Shown: positions 46,355-55,260, numbered from the stretch's first letter. The stretch: 64,000 nucleotides of DNA from Erysipelotrichia bacterium (GCA_018333955.1 JAGXSD010000030.1:85760-149759), one strand, 5' to 3'. A program made the numbers and translations. Notes: generated by a model not told the origin, from the sequence alone.

Positions 46355-47206
46355 TTAACCTTGATTAAGAATTTTAAATAATGATGATAACTGCTCATGA
46401 GTACACGCCTCAGCACGCACTGATTCACTAAGTTGACATGCATTTAATGCAGCTTTAATGCTTTCTGAATCATAGGTTGCTTTTAAGTTATTGGTGAGTG
46501 TCTTACGACGTTGTACAAACGCACATTTAAGAAAATCAAAGTATGGTTTACACTGCGCATACGATACTTCTTTTCGTTTGAGATGAATGACACTAGAATC
46601 TACGGCAGGTCTTGGGATAAAGACATTTCGGGATACTTCGAGTGCTGTTTTAACCTCAAATAATGTTTGAATAATAATGCTTAAGGCATTGTAGTCTTTA
46701 GTTCCGACTTTGGCTAAGAAGCGTTGTGCCACTTCTTTTTGAACCATAAGTTGCATGGAATTAAAACAAACATTGGATTCAATAAGTTTGAACAGAATGG
46801 GTGTTGTAATGTAATAAGGTAAGTTTGCGACAACCATGCATTTTTCATGTAGGCATTGTTGTGATTTAAATAATTCTTCAAAATTCACATTCAAGACATC
46901 ATCATGAATGAGCGTAAAGTGAGGTTCATCACGAAAGTGTTTCTCACATAGTTCAACCATGAGGGGATCGATTTCAATCGCAACCACTTTTTTCGCATGC
47001 TTGAGTAGTTCTTGAGTTAAACTTCCCATTCCTGGACCAATCTCAAGCACCATGGTTTCTTTATCCACTCCACTGGTGTTCACAATCTTATGAATGATAT
47101 TTGCATCCACGATAAAATTCTGCCCAAAACGCTTCTTTGCATGGGTATCATAAGTTCTAAGTATTTCATTGACATAGGCTATTGAGGCGATGACTGGTTT
47201 AGACAC
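46355..47206 (-). CDS. rsmA: 16S rRNA dimethyladenosine transferase KsgA
   Basis: 283 aa, probably from a GTG at 47206 with GAGGAG upstream. Methyltransferase motifs: KKRFGQNFIVD, VLEIGPGMGSLTQEL, and the catalytic NLPYYITTPI; the C-terminal helical part has FVQRRKTLTNNL. It dimethylates A1518 and A1519 of 16S rRNA. It overlaps rnmV by 28 bp, the classical RNase M5-KsgA pairing. Confidence 0.96.
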   Translation of the reverse strand: MSKPVIASIAYVNEILRTYDTHAKKRFGQNFIVDANIIHKIVNTSGVDKETMVLEIGPGMGSLTQELLKHAKKVVAIEIDPLMVELCEKHFRDEPHFTLIHDDVLNVNFEELFKSQQCLHEKCMVVANLPYYITTPILFKLIESNVCFNSMQLMVQKEVAQRFLAKVGTKDYNALSIIIQTLFEVKTALEVSRNVFIPRPAVDSSVIHLKRKEVSYAQCKPYFDFLKCAFVQRRKTLTNNLKATYDSESIKAALNACQLSESVRAEACTHEQLSSLFKILNQG

Positions 47207-47718
47207 AATGTTTCTAGCTCCTCATACGATATATTGAGATGATTCAAAGCTTTAAGTAATGCCTTTGCATTCATCTTAGGTAAACGATAGTGATAAGATA
47301 CTGCCTCACGTAGTGTAGCACTAGAAGGCTTTCCATTCAATCCTAAACTATATAAATCATTCATTGTGAATGTAGGATGATACTCGCTAAAGGATGTCGT
47401 ATGTGAGAGCGCATCAAGGATTTGATCATAGGAAGCATGTTCAACTCCAACATTCACTTGTTTATCGCGAATCTTAGCATGTTTCACATTAGCTACTCGC
47501 TTTGATATCTTTTCACGAATAGTCTTACCTGGCGTGTCATTATCAGTAAAGATAATAATGGATTTATGCTTTGATAATGCTTCAAGTTGATCTAGAAACT
47601 CATTGGAGATATGCGTTCCATGAGTGATTAAGATCAGTGCTTCAACAACTTGACTTACTTTTTGCGCATCATGTTGTCCCTCGACCACAATGACATCATC
47701 TAAACAAAGTTTTTTCAT
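47179..47718 (-). CDS. rnmV: Ribonuclease M5
   Basis: 179 aa. TOPRIM domain with VVEGQHDAQKV, ILITHGTHISNEF, and the DxD-containing IIIFTDNDTPGKTIR, followed by the RNase M5 C-terminal region. It matures 5S rRNA in Bacillota. No ribosome site: the extended -10 TGATATAAT ends 6 nt before the ATG. Confidence 0.95.
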   Translation of the reverse strand: MKKLCLDDVIVVEGQHDAQKVSQVVEALILITHGTHISNEFLDQLEALSKHKSIIIFTDNDTPGKTIREKISKRVANVKHAKIRDKQVNVGVEHASYDQILDALSHTTSFSEYHPTFTMNDLYSLGLNGKPSSATLREAVSYHYRLPKMNAKALLKALNHLNISYEELETLCLNQSSPQ

Positions 47719-47724
47719 AGACCT

Positions 47725-47733
47725 ATTATATCA
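47725..47733 (-). promoter_or_regulatory. Extended -10 box of rnmV, leaderless type
   Basis: Minus strand TGATATAAT, then AGGTCT and the ATG at 47718. The start of transcription should fall on or next to the A of the ATG. Confidence 0.65.
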
Positions 47734-47756
47734 TAGGGAGCAACCTCACTAAGAAC

Positions 47757-47781
47757 ATAAAAAAGACCTTTTTAAAGGTCT
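47757..47781 (-). terminator. Terminator after the 3D lipoprotein gene
   Basis: Minus strand AGACCTTT, 2-nt loop, AAAGGTCT, TTTTTT. It overlaps the end of the gene and separates it from rnmV. Confidence 0.75.
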
Positions 47782-48634
47782 AAGGTAATTTACAGATGCG
47801 ATCACCACTGGCATTACGCGCAGGTGTTCCCATCCCAATGATTTCCACTTTAGGGAATTGTTTTTCTGTCAGTCTAACCATTGAATTGTATTGACTTTCA
47901 TCTCCAACAAATAAATCTAAAGTATTGTCGCGAACCCCACGATCAAGTACGATCGCTTTAAATGGTTTATTAGGGATTAACCCAAACCCTTGAAAGCGAT
48001 GATTGGTAATTTCCACGATGGTACAAATCGGAATACGTGGTGATGACGCTAGGACATAATATCCTTCATACGTGATGCCAGGAAGCATCGTGCCATCCAT
48101 TTGTTGGACAGCTGGTTCTACACTGACTAAAACCCCCGATGAGGTTGGAGATGTTCCTGTTTTAGAGTAACATCCAGCGCAGTTAGCACCATATCTAAAT
48201 ATACGTGATGGAAAAAATACAGAACCAATAGTAGGAGCAGCACCATATTTATATACAGTGGGTGTTGCATCAATGAAGGTTGTTTCTCCAACATTCAATG
48301 TTCTTGATAAGACGTTGCCGTTAATATCACTGGCGACAGTGTATTGATCAACGCGAATTCTAGGCGTTCCTGTGACGGCTTTCGCAGCAATCCAACTTAG
48401 TCCACCTGGTTGCCAGATTGAGCTTCGTTGATAGATGATGCGAGGTTGAGATACTACAGTTTCAACTGTTTCAATTTCTAAGCTATAAGGATCTCGAGTT
48501 ATTTGGGGTAATGCGGAAAGCGTTTGGAAAATCATTGGATTTGTAGCTGTGTTCACCGCATTGACACGCGGTGCGCAAGAGCTTAAGGTCACACTAAACG
48601 CAAGCAGTGCGACACTGAGAATGGATTTATTCAT
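47780..48634 (-). CDS. YabE-like lipoprotein with G5-like and 3D domains
   Basis: 284 aa from the ATG at 48634 (AAGGAG upstream); an in-frame start at 48664 adds ten residues. Lipoprotein signal MNKSILSVALLAFSVTLSSC. Residues about 60-130 resemble a G5 domain (ETVVSQPRIIYQRSS ... LNVGETTFI). The C-terminal half fits a 3D domain, with VLASSPRIPICTIVEI and AIVLDRGVRDNTLDLFVGD carrying the conserved aspartates of the MltA-like barrel. Such proteins act on peptidoglycan. The position between tatD and rnmV matches Bacillus yabE, which supports orthology. Confidence 0.72.
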   Translation of the reverse strand: MNKSILSVALLAFSVTLSSCAPRVNAVNTATNPMIFQTLSALPQITRDPYSLEIETVETVVSQPRIIYQRSSIWQPGGLSWIAAKAVTGTPRIRVDQYTVASDINGNVLSRTLNVGETTFIDATPTVYKYGAAPTIGSVFFPSRIFRYGANCAGCYSKTGTSPTSSGVLVSVEPAVQQMDGTMLPGITYEGYYVLASSPRIPICTIVEITNHRFQGFGLIPNKPFKAIVLDRGVRDNTLDLFVGDESQYNSMVRLTEKQFPKVEIIGMGTPARNASGDRICKLP

Positions 48635-48665
48635 TCTACTCTCCTTTCCAATTGACTTTCGCATT

Positions 48666-49469
48666 TTAGCACACTCTTAAAAATTTGTCTATTTTTTTGG
48701 TGAATATTCTTTGAAAGTTTAGTGCTAGTTGATTCTTGACATCGCTTTCATTCATATTTTTTATCCTACTTAACTCCTCACCGACATAGTGAACATACCC
48801 TGTATGATTACGTTTTCCTCTAAATGGATGAGGTGTTAAATAGGGGGCATCCGTTTCAATATGAAGGCGATCAAGGGGCACAATATCTGCCACTTCTTTT
48901 GGGGTAATTGCATTCTTAAAGGTAAGTGGACCTGCTAAGGAAATGTCCATTCCAACCTTTAAAAACTCAAGAGCCATCTCTTTACTACCACTATAACAAT
49001 GCATAATGCCATGGTATTTTGGTGGATGATTTTGAAGAATTTTTAGGCATGCTTCAAAGGCATCTCGACAATGCACAAGGATGGGAAGCTTACGCTCATT
49101 CGCAAGTTCTATCTGCGCAATAAAGCGTTGTTTTTGAAGTTCATGGTGATCTTTATCCCAATAAAAATCTAAACCAATCTCTCCCACTGCCACAATATCC
49201 ACACTACTTAACTGCTTCATAAACGCATTAAATCGCTCTTCACTCCATTTAAATACTTCCGCAGGATGACCTCCTAAGGTCGTATGAATTCGAAGATGTG
49301 GGCTTAATAATTTCATTTTCTCATGAGCTAACCACTCACTTTTTTCAAGGGCAATCGCCACCACATCACTTACACCATGATGAACTGCGTACTCTAAATG
49401 TTCTTGAAGGTGTTGTTGATCATGATAGACCAGATGAGTATGAGTATCAATCCAACCTATTTTCGCCAT
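48666..49469 (-). CDS. TatD-family metal-dependent deoxyribonuclease
   Basis: 267 aa. TIM-barrel hydrolase with metal ligands in IDTHTHLVY, VGEIGLDFYWDKD, LPILVHCRDAFE, IMHCYSGS, and LHIETDAPYLTP. TatD enzymes are 3'-5' DNases/hydrolases involved in DNA repair and turnover. It lies upstream of the 3D lipoprotein and rnmV, as yabD in Bacillus. It overlaps the RDD gene by 13 bp. Confidence 0.93.
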   Translation of the reverse strand: MAKIGWIDTHTHLVYHDQQHLQEHLEYAVHHGVSDVVAIALEKSEWLAHEKMKLLSPHLRIHTTLGGHPAEVFKWSEERFNAFMKQLSSVDIVAVGEIGLDFYWDKDHHELQKQRFIAQIELANERKLPILVHCRDAFEACLKILQNHPPKYHGIMHCYSGSKEMALEFLKVGMDISLAGPLTFKNAITPKEVADIVPLDRLHIETDAPYLTPHPFRGKRNHTGYVHYVGEELSRIKNMNESDVKNQLALNFQRIFTKKIDKFLRVC

Positions 49470-49891
49470 ACACTAGTCCCCACAAGTAAATCATGAATAC
49501 TATATTGTTCTCCACGAAGTACTATGATTCCTAAGTTAATGAGTAAGAACGCTTGCCCCACAATGGTAAATTGCAGTGCTCGTAGTAAAGATCGTATAAA
49601 CTTCTGACCTAGTGATGCTGGAAATCCACTTTGATCAGTCACCTTAATCATCATGGCAGTCTTGCCTATGGTCGTGTTAAATAACACCATACTTAAAAAA
49701 TCATATAAAAAGAATAACGTAAAGGTTGCTCCTGAGAGTGAGAATAAGAATGTAAACCAATTCAAAATAGGAATCCATGAAAGTATCGCTCTTGTGATGA
49801 AGAAAACAATCGCCACAACCGATAATGGAATCCATACAATCATACTATCAATGATAAATCCAATAGCTCTACGTAGTGTTAGTGTCATCAT
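49457..49891 (-). CDS. RDD-family membrane protein
   Basis: 144 aa with three hydrophobic segments (about 12-35, 40-70, 100-125). The RDD pattern is TLRRAIGFIIDSMIVW and, after the second span, TIGKTAMMIKVTD. The family is of unclear role, possibly ion transport. It follows mnmE directly (overlap of one base). Confidence 0.82.
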   Translation of the reverse strand: MMTLTLRRAIGFIIDSMIVWIPLSVVAIVFFITRAILSWIPILNWFTFLFSLSGATFTLFFLYDFLSMVLFNTTIGKTAMMIKVTDQSGFPASLGQKFIRSLLRALQFTIVGQAFLLINLGIIVLRGEQYSIHDLLVGTSVWRK

Positions 49892-51219
49892 TATTTCCCC
49901 AAACAGAATCTTCTAAATATTTCATCCATCAATGATGGTTTGGTATTAGCGGATAAGATGCTTGTTAAGGCATCATACGCTGCCGATAAATCAATGGTAA
50001 TCAAATCCACTTCAAATCCTGCCTCAATCGCCTCAATGGCTTGCATTAAATGACGTTTCGCTTGATTCACCATGCCAATTTGACGCTGATTTGCTAAGGT
50101 AGGTGTATCAAGTACCGCAATATTTTGCGCAAATAAAGATTCAATATGATCAATTAAAGGTTGGATATCTTGATTTAAGGCTGAGATGCTTAAACCTTCA
50201 GATTTAATGAGGTCACTTTTGTTATAAACGACGATATGTTTTTTTGAAGATGCTTTTTCAATGAGCTGTTGATCCATGTCTTTATTAGGATTAGTAGGAT
50301 CAATTACCACAATCACAAGTTCTGCGGAATCAATGGATTGAAGTGATCGTTCAATCCCAATCTTTTCAACTAAGTCATCACTCTCACGAATTCCTGCGGT
50401 ATCGACTAAATGAAGTGGAATGTGCTTTAAGCGAATATATCCTTCCACAAAGTCACGTGTAGTCCCGGCAATTGGCGTTACAATCGCCTTTTCTTCTTGA
50501 AGCAAGGCATTGAGTAATGAACTCTTCCCCACATTAGGTTGCCCTACAATGACTGTCTTAACCCCTTCTTTAATCACTTCTTTTTTCATAGAAGCTTCGA
50601 TTAAAGCATCGGCTTTTTCAACCCATGATTTAGCTTGCGGCAATATTTCTTGAGTGGTCATTTGAACCACATCTTCATATTCTGGATAATCAATATTCAC
50701 TTCAATATGGGCAATCATCCCAATGAGTTCATCAATAAGCGGTTCAATAATTCTTCTAACATCCCCTGACATCGCTTTAAGAGCCATACTCATGGCTTGG
50801 GTAGATGATGCATTGATTAAATCATTAATGCCTTCTGCTTGAGTTAAGTCGATTCGACCATTAATCACTGCACGTTGCGTGAACTCACCTGGGAGTGCAC
50901 TCCGTGCTCCTAAACTAATGCAAAGACTCATAACACGAGACGTACTCATGAGACCTCCATGACAACTGATCTCCACAATATCTTCTCGTGTGAAAGATTT
51001 AGGAGCTTTAAACTGCGTCAACATCACTTCATCCACAATTTCATGTGTTAAAGGATCACGTATTAAACCATACGTGACATGATGAGATGCAATGGAAGTT
51101 AAGTCTTTACTAAAAAGTTTGTTCGCAATCTCGATCGCATCAGATCCTGATAATCGGACGATGCCTATAGCACCCATAGCTTGTGGTGTCGAGATACCGA
51201 CGATGGTATCCAATATCAT
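49891..51219 (-). CDS. mnmE: tRNA modification GTPase MnmE
   Basis: 442 aa from the ATG at 51219 (AGAGGT upstream); a start at 51276 adds unrelated hydrophobic residues. N-terminal folate-binding domain (DTIVGISTPQAMGAIGIVRLSG, CHGGLMSTSRV), G domain (GQPNVGKSSLLN, TPIAGTTRD, DTAGIRES, NKSD), and the C-terminal catalytic cysteine in CLGK. With MnmG it builds the cmnm5 group on U34 of tRNAs. Its position after parB, rather than before mnmG, differs from Bacillus. Confidence 0.97.
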   Translation of the reverse strand: MILDTIVGISTPQAMGAIGIVRLSGSDAIEIANKLFSKDLTSIASHHVTYGLIRDPLTHEIVDEVMLTQFKAPKSFTREDIVEISCHGGLMSTSRVMSLCISLGARSALPGEFTQRAVINGRIDLTQAEGINDLINASSTQAMSMALKAMSGDVRRIIEPLIDELIGMIAHIEVNIDYPEYEDVVQMTTQEILPQAKSWVEKADALIEASMKKEVIKEGVKTVIVGQPNVGKSSLLNALLQEEKAIVTPIAGTTRDFVEGYIRLKHIPLHLVDTAGIRESDDLVEKIGIERSLQSIDSAELVIVVIDPTNPNKDMDQQLIEKASSKKHIVVYNKSDLIKSEGLSISALNQDIQPLIDHIESLFAQNIAVLDTPTLANQRQIGMVNQAKRHLMQAIEAIEAGFEVDLITIDLSAAYDALTSILSANTKPSLMDEIFRRFCLGK

Positions 51220-51264
51220 AGTATTTACCTCTTGGTTTATTATACCATTAAGCATTAAAAAGAT

Positions 51265-51286
51265 AAAAAAGTGCACTAGGCACTTA
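51265..51286 (-). terminator. Terminator after parB
   Basis: Minus strand AAGTGC, 5-nt loop, GCACTT and six T. The stem enters the parB stop codon, isolating mnmE, which has its own TGGTATAAT box around 51238-51246. Confidence 0.8.
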
Positions 51287-52150
51287 GTCTTCGCTCACAT
51301 CTAAAAGATCTAATAATCGATTAAGATCATCCCATCCTTTATAGGTAATGGTAATGGATGAATCATTCACTTTAACTTGGGTTTGAAACTTATCTTCTAA
51401 AGCTTGAATCACTTTATCATAATGATGAGTTTGTGGTTTAACTTTCTTAGGTTGTGATAATGGTTTCTTAACTATAGCTTCCACAGCACGAACCGAAAGA
51501 TTCTCTTTCACAATTCGTTTCGCTAGCGCAATCATATCCGCTTCACTACTTAAAGTAATTAATGGACGCGCATGTCCCATGGATAATTCTTGATTCAAAA
51601 TCATGGTTTGAATGGTGTGTGGTAAGCGATTTAATCTTAAGATATTCGCCACATGTTCACGTGATTTACCCACCTTATTCGCAAGTACTTCTTGAGTCAG
51701 TGAGAATCTTTCCATCAACATCAAATACGCCATTGCTTCTTCCATAATATTAAGATTTTCTCGTTGAATATTTTCAATGAGTGAAATCTCCATCATTTGT
51801 TCATCATTAAAATCTAATACAATGGCTTCAATACTCTCTTTACCCGCCATGATACTCGCACGAAGGCGACGCTCACCCGCAATAAGTTCATATCCTAGCG
51901 GCGTTGATCTGACTAGGATGGGAGTGAATACTCCATGTTGCGCAATAGAATCCGCAAGTTCTTGAAGTTTTGCTTGATCAAATTGTTTACGTGGTTGGTA
52001 TGGATTAGGTCTCACCTCACCACATGGCACATTTTGACGAGATCCTTGAAATCCTTCCATCGAACCTTGTTGGATCTGTTCAAGGACATCACTGACATTC
52101 TCACCAAATATTGCGCCTAAACCACGTCCAAGACGCGCTTTATCACTCAT
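51284..52150 (-). CDS. parB: Chromosome-partitioning protein ParB (Spo0J type)
   Basis: 288 aa. KARLGRGLGAIFGENV at the N-terminus, the CTP-binding ELIAGERRLRAS, SLIENIQRENLNIMEEA, and the HTH GKSREHVANILRLNRLP, then a dimerisation domain. It binds parS and spreads as a CTP-dependent clamp. It overlaps parA by 4 bp. I saw no convincing parS palindrome in the window. Confidence 0.95.
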   Translation of the reverse strand: MSDKARLGRGLGAIFGENVSDVLEQIQQGSMEGFQGSRQNVPCGEVRPNPYQPRKQFDQAKLQELADSIAQHGVFTPILVRSTPLGYELIAGERRLRASIMAGKESIEAIVLDFNDEQMMEISLIENIQRENLNIMEEAMAYLMLMERFSLTQEVLANKVGKSREHVANILRLNRLPHTIQTMILNQELSMGHARPLITLSSEADMIALAKRIVKENLSVRAVEAIVKKPLSQPKKVKPQTHHYDKVIQALEDKFQTQVKVNDSSITITYKGWDDLNRLLDLLDVSED

Positions 52151-52923
52151 ACTTGACCTCCATTGTATTTAAGCACTTCTTTCGCAAGTGCCGCATAAGC
52201 TTTCGCTCCTTCAGAGCGAACATCATATTCAAAGATGGATTGACCCCTAGAAGGAGCTTCAGATAATTTAATATTACGTGGAATTGTGGATTTATATACT
52301 CTTTCTTTAAAGTATTTTCTGACTTCTTGAGACACTTCAATACTTAAGCGTGTTCTCATGTCATACATGGTAAGCAGCACTCCTTCAATAATCAGTTGAG
52401 GATTAAAGAGTTTTTGAACTAAGCGAATCGTTGAAAGAAGTTGAGTTAATCCTTCAAGCGCATAGTATTCGCATTGAACTGGAATAATGACTGAATCTGC
52501 GGCTGTTAAGGCATTTGTATTGAGTAACCCTAAAGATGGTGGACAATCAATAATGACATAATCATAAGCATCTTTAATAGGATCAATCTTATTCTTAAGC
52601 AGTTTTTCTTTCCCTTGTTTATACTCCACCATTTCTAAATCAGCTCCTGCCAAATCAATGGTGGAAGGCACTAGGAAAAGAGGAGGTTGTTGAATGGAGA
52701 TAATGACTTCATTGGCTTTCTTATCATTAAGTAATAAATCATAAGCACTTAACTTAAATGAAGAACGGGAAGCACCAATGCCTTGAGTTGCATTTCCTTG
52801 CGGATCAAAATCAATCAAAAGTACCTTTTTACCTAAGTATGCTAATCCAGCAGCTAAATTCACCGAAGTGGTGGTTTTACCCACTCCTCCTTTTTGATTA
52901 GCCACAGCAATTACTTTTCCCAT
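52147..52923 (-). CDS. parA: Chromosome-partitioning ATPase ParA (Soj type)
   Basis: 258 aa. Deviant Walker A KGGVGKTTTSVN, Walker A' FDPQGNATQG, Walker B DYVIIDCPPSLG. It forms the parABS segregation system with the overlapping parB gene and is preceded by the noc-like gene. Confidence 0.97.
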   Translation of the reverse strand: MGKVIAVANQKGGVGKTTTSVNLAAGLAYLGKKVLLIDFDPQGNATQGIGASRSSFKLSAYDLLLNDKKANEVIISIQQPPLFLVPSTIDLAGADLEMVEYKQGKEKLLKNKIDPIKDAYDYVIIDCPPSLGLLNTNALTAADSVIIPVQCEYYALEGLTQLLSTIRLVQKLFNPQLIIEGVLLTMYDMRTRLSIEVSQEVRKYFKERVYKSTIPRNIKLSEAPSRGQSIFEYDVRSEGAKAYAALAKEVLKYNGGQV

Positions 52924-52931
52924 ATCTTCTC

Positions 52932-53690
52932 CTATTTCTTAACGGTGATGGTCATGCTCCATTCGTTTTCAGCATCTTTTTCATTAACTTTGACTTCAAT
53001 ATTACTTTTTTGAATCATCGCAACGGCTTGCATGAGGGTGTTCTTAACAATCATAACGTGGCGAACTAACCCTTTAGAGACTGGTTTATTACTTTTTGGT
53101 AAATCCAGTGTTTTAATCTTAGCTTCAGTGGCACTCACTGTGAGATCGTGTTTAATGATGGTCTCTAACATCATCATTTGATCATCGGGTTTTACTTGAA
53201 GGAGTGCTCTCGCATGACGCTCAGTAATTTTCTTATCAAGAACGGCTTGTTGGATCGGTGCAGGAAGTTGCAATAAGCGAATCTTATTCGCAATCGCAGA
53301 TTGAGATTTCCCCATTAATGTCGCAACCTTTTCCTGAGTCCAACCATTCGCTTTCATAATGGTTTGATAGGCTTTTGCTTCTTCAATCGCTGATAAATCT
53401 TCTCGTTGAATATTTTCAATAATCGCCATTTGAGCACTTTGAACATCATCGGCTGAAGACACTAAAGCATTGACCGTAGTGTGTCCTAACATTAATAATG
53501 CACGATATCGTCTCTCCCCAGCAATAATCTCATAAGCATCCCCAACTTGACGAACCACAATCGGTTGAATCAATCCATTTTCACGGATTGATTGCGCAAG
53601 TTCATAAATCGATTCTTGATTAAAATCAACACGGGGTTGATGACGATTAGGTTTAATCTGATCTATACCAATCTCTACAGTTTCTCTCAT
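52932..53690 (-). CDS. Second ParB-family protein, Noc-like, without N-terminal membrane helix
   Basis: 252 aa. ParB/Noc core: IKPNRHQPRVDF, CTP motif IIAGERRYRALLMLG, IIENIQREDLSAIEEA, HTH GKSQSAIANKIRLLQLP. The position directly after rsmG and before parA is that of Bacillus noc. The protein starts at MRETVEIGIDQIKPNR with GGAGAG upstream, so the N-terminal amphipathic membrane-targeting helix of Noc is absent. It may be a nucleoid occlusion protein that works differently, or simply a second ParB. Confidence 0.85.
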   Translation of the reverse strand: MRETVEIGIDQIKPNRHQPRVDFNQESIYELAQSIRENGLIQPIVVRQVGDAYEIIAGERRYRALLMLGHTTVNALVSSADDVQSAQMAIIENIQREDLSAIEEAKAYQTIMKANGWTQEKVATLMGKSQSAIANKIRLLQLPAPIQQAVLDKKITERHARALLQVKPDDQMMMLETIIKHDLTVSATEAKIKTLDLPKSNKPVSKGLVRHVMIVKNTLMQAVAMIQKSNIEVKVNEKDAENEWSMTITVKK

Positions 53691-53699
53691 GGTGCTCTC

Positions 53700-54401
53700 C
53701 TACAAAGGCTGTTTTTTAATTTTAGCATAACCACGAGGATACTGAGGTGACGTTTTTTTAATTTTTTCAATCACTAGTATCGTTCTTATGCTATGTTCTT
53801 CATCAATGAGCTGAAGTGTTTCATTTTTTTGGACACGGCAATGCAAAACATCTAAAGCTTTGGTGGAGGCAAAGAGTTCTTCTTGGGCTTGTTGGCCTTT
53901 AAGAGCTACCACATGTCCTCCCACTTTAAGTAAAGGCACAATGAGTTCTAATAAGATATTTAATCCCGCTACAGCACGTGCTGTTCCTATATCAAAATAC
54001 TCCTTATATTCTCTTAATTCCTCAACTCGCTCATTAATAAAGTGCACATGATGAAGTTCACATGATTGGGCAACTTTCTTTTGAAAGTTAATTTTCTTTG
54101 TGGTGGTCTCAATCGACGTGATTTTTAAATCAGGTCTTAAGATTGCCCAGACTAACCCAGGAAATCCTGCCCCTGATCCCACATCACAAACTTGTGAATG
54201 AAGAGGAACATGATGCAGTGCTAATGCACTATCCACAAAGTGTTTAATCACTATCCCTTCAAAATCATCAATGGCAGTAAGATTATGGATTTTATTCTCT
54301 TCCATTAAAAGAGATGCGAAAACATCAAGTTGTTCGATTTGTTGAGCACTTAAAGTTAACCCAATGCGCTCAAATGAATGTTGAATAAATGTAGGTCTCA
54401 T
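53700..54401 (-). CDS. rsmG: 16S rRNA m7G527 methyltransferase RsmG
   Basis: 233 aa from the ATG at 54401 (MRPTFIQHSFERIG); an in-frame start at 54449 lies upstream of the promoter. The SAM fold shows HNLTAIDDFEGIVIKHFVDS, VCDVGSGAGFPGLVWAI and FDIGTARAVAGL. No ribosome site; TGGTATAAT ends 6 nt before the ATG. It is also called gidB and lies between an unknown gene and the noc-like gene. Confidence 0.95.
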   Translation of the reverse strand: MRPTFIQHSFERIGLTLSAQQIEQLDVFASLLMEENKIHNLTAIDDFEGIVIKHFVDSALALHHVPLHSQVCDVGSGAGFPGLVWAILRPDLKITSIETTTKKINFQKKVAQSCELHHVHFINERVEELREYKEYFDIGTARAVAGLNILLELIVPLLKVGGHVVALKGQQAQEELFASTKALDVLHCRVQKNETLQLIDEEHSIRTILVIEKIKKTSPQYPRGYAKIKKQPL

Positions 54402-54407
54402 GGACAC

Positions 54408-54416
54408 ATTATACCA
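54408..54416 (-). promoter_or_regulatory. Extended -10 box of rsmG, leaderless type
   Basis: Minus strand TGGTATAAT, then GTGTCC and the ATG at 54401. Confidence 0.65.
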
Positions 54417-54463
54417 AAGTTGACTTCTATGAGGGATAAGAAAAGACATTTCCTATGAAATGT

Positions 54464-55252
54464 CTATGGTTGAATGGAATTTAGTTGTTCTTGGATACGC
54501 TCTTCATGAAGATTTAAGGTATTAACTTTAGATTTGACCACCTCAATGGCACGCATTAATTCGCTTGCTTCTTGAAGATAAGCGTCTCTTACTTCAAAAT
54601 AAGCGTCTCTTAATGATACATAATTGCTGACTGCTGGATTGTCTAAAGTAGAACTCATAAATGCAAGTCCAGATTCTAATACTTGAATATATTCAATCGG
54701 TGAATAACAAGCTACTAAATCTTCTTGAAGATCTAAGGCATTATTATAATGCGTTCTTGCATTATTAAGAGCTTGGGCTAGTCCATTACGATAATATGGC
54801 AAAATACTATCAATAAAGCGTGTGGTATATCTATTTAGTTCCACAATAATCGCATCACTATCATTATGACAATCCAACACATACCCTGCATCAAGATCAT
54901 CAAGATAGACTTGAATATTGACTAAGATTGGCATATGGAAAGATGGCCCCCATTCAAAAGGAACATTCTTTACAAAAGCCTTAAGCAGTAATAAGCGTTC
55001 TTCATTGAGTTCATCTCTTGCATGTAGTGTTTGAATAAGTAAAACATCTTTCACTTCATTCAGTTCTTCTTGATTAAGACTAACCTGTTGAATACGTCTA
55101 AATGCTTCATCATAGTTATAAGCTCTAAGTTCAATGATTATTGGTTCACTCTTGGACACCACTTCACTTTCAGGTTGAAAATAGGAGTAGATAAGAAACC
55201 CTCCCACAACCACTAAACTGATATTAATGATCCACCCTATCACTTTCTTCAT
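54464..55252 (-). CDS. Membrane-anchored protein of unknown function
   Basis: 262 aa. One N-terminal membrane segment (about 6-25, GWIINISLVVVGGFLIYSYF), then an outward, mainly helical domain with charged coiled-coil-like stretches at the end (ASELMRAIEVVKSKVNTLNLHEERIQEQL). No family recognised. It lies 8 bp after mnmG (TAGGAGG before the ATG), a slot where Bacillus has no gene, so it is an insertion into a conserved operon. Confidence 0.75.
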   Translation of the reverse strand: MKKVIGWIINISLVVVGGFLIYSYFQPESEVVSKSEPIIIELRAYNYDEAFRRIQQVSLNQEELNEVKDVLLIQTLHARDELNEERLLLLKAFVKNVPFEWGPSFHMPILVNIQVYLDDLDAGYVLDCHNDSDAIIVELNRYTTRFIDSILPYYRNGLAQALNNARTHYNNALDLQEDLVACYSPIEYIQVLESGLAFMSSTLDNPAVSNYVSLRDAYFEVRDAYLQEASELMRAIEVVKSKVNTLNLHEERIQEQLNSIQP

Positions 55253-55260
55253 AGTGCCTC

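Noticed and set aside
51645..51665. parS-like sequence around CACGTG in parB
   Set aside because: Only the central CACGTG matches; the flanks differ from TGTTTCACGTGAAACA at too many positions.
53360..53420. CRISPR-like or tandem repeats from recurring ATTTTCAATA words in the parB and noc-like genes
   Set aside because: The similarity (also at 51755-51780) comes from the conserved ENIQRE motif in two paralogous ParB-family genes, not from a repeat array.
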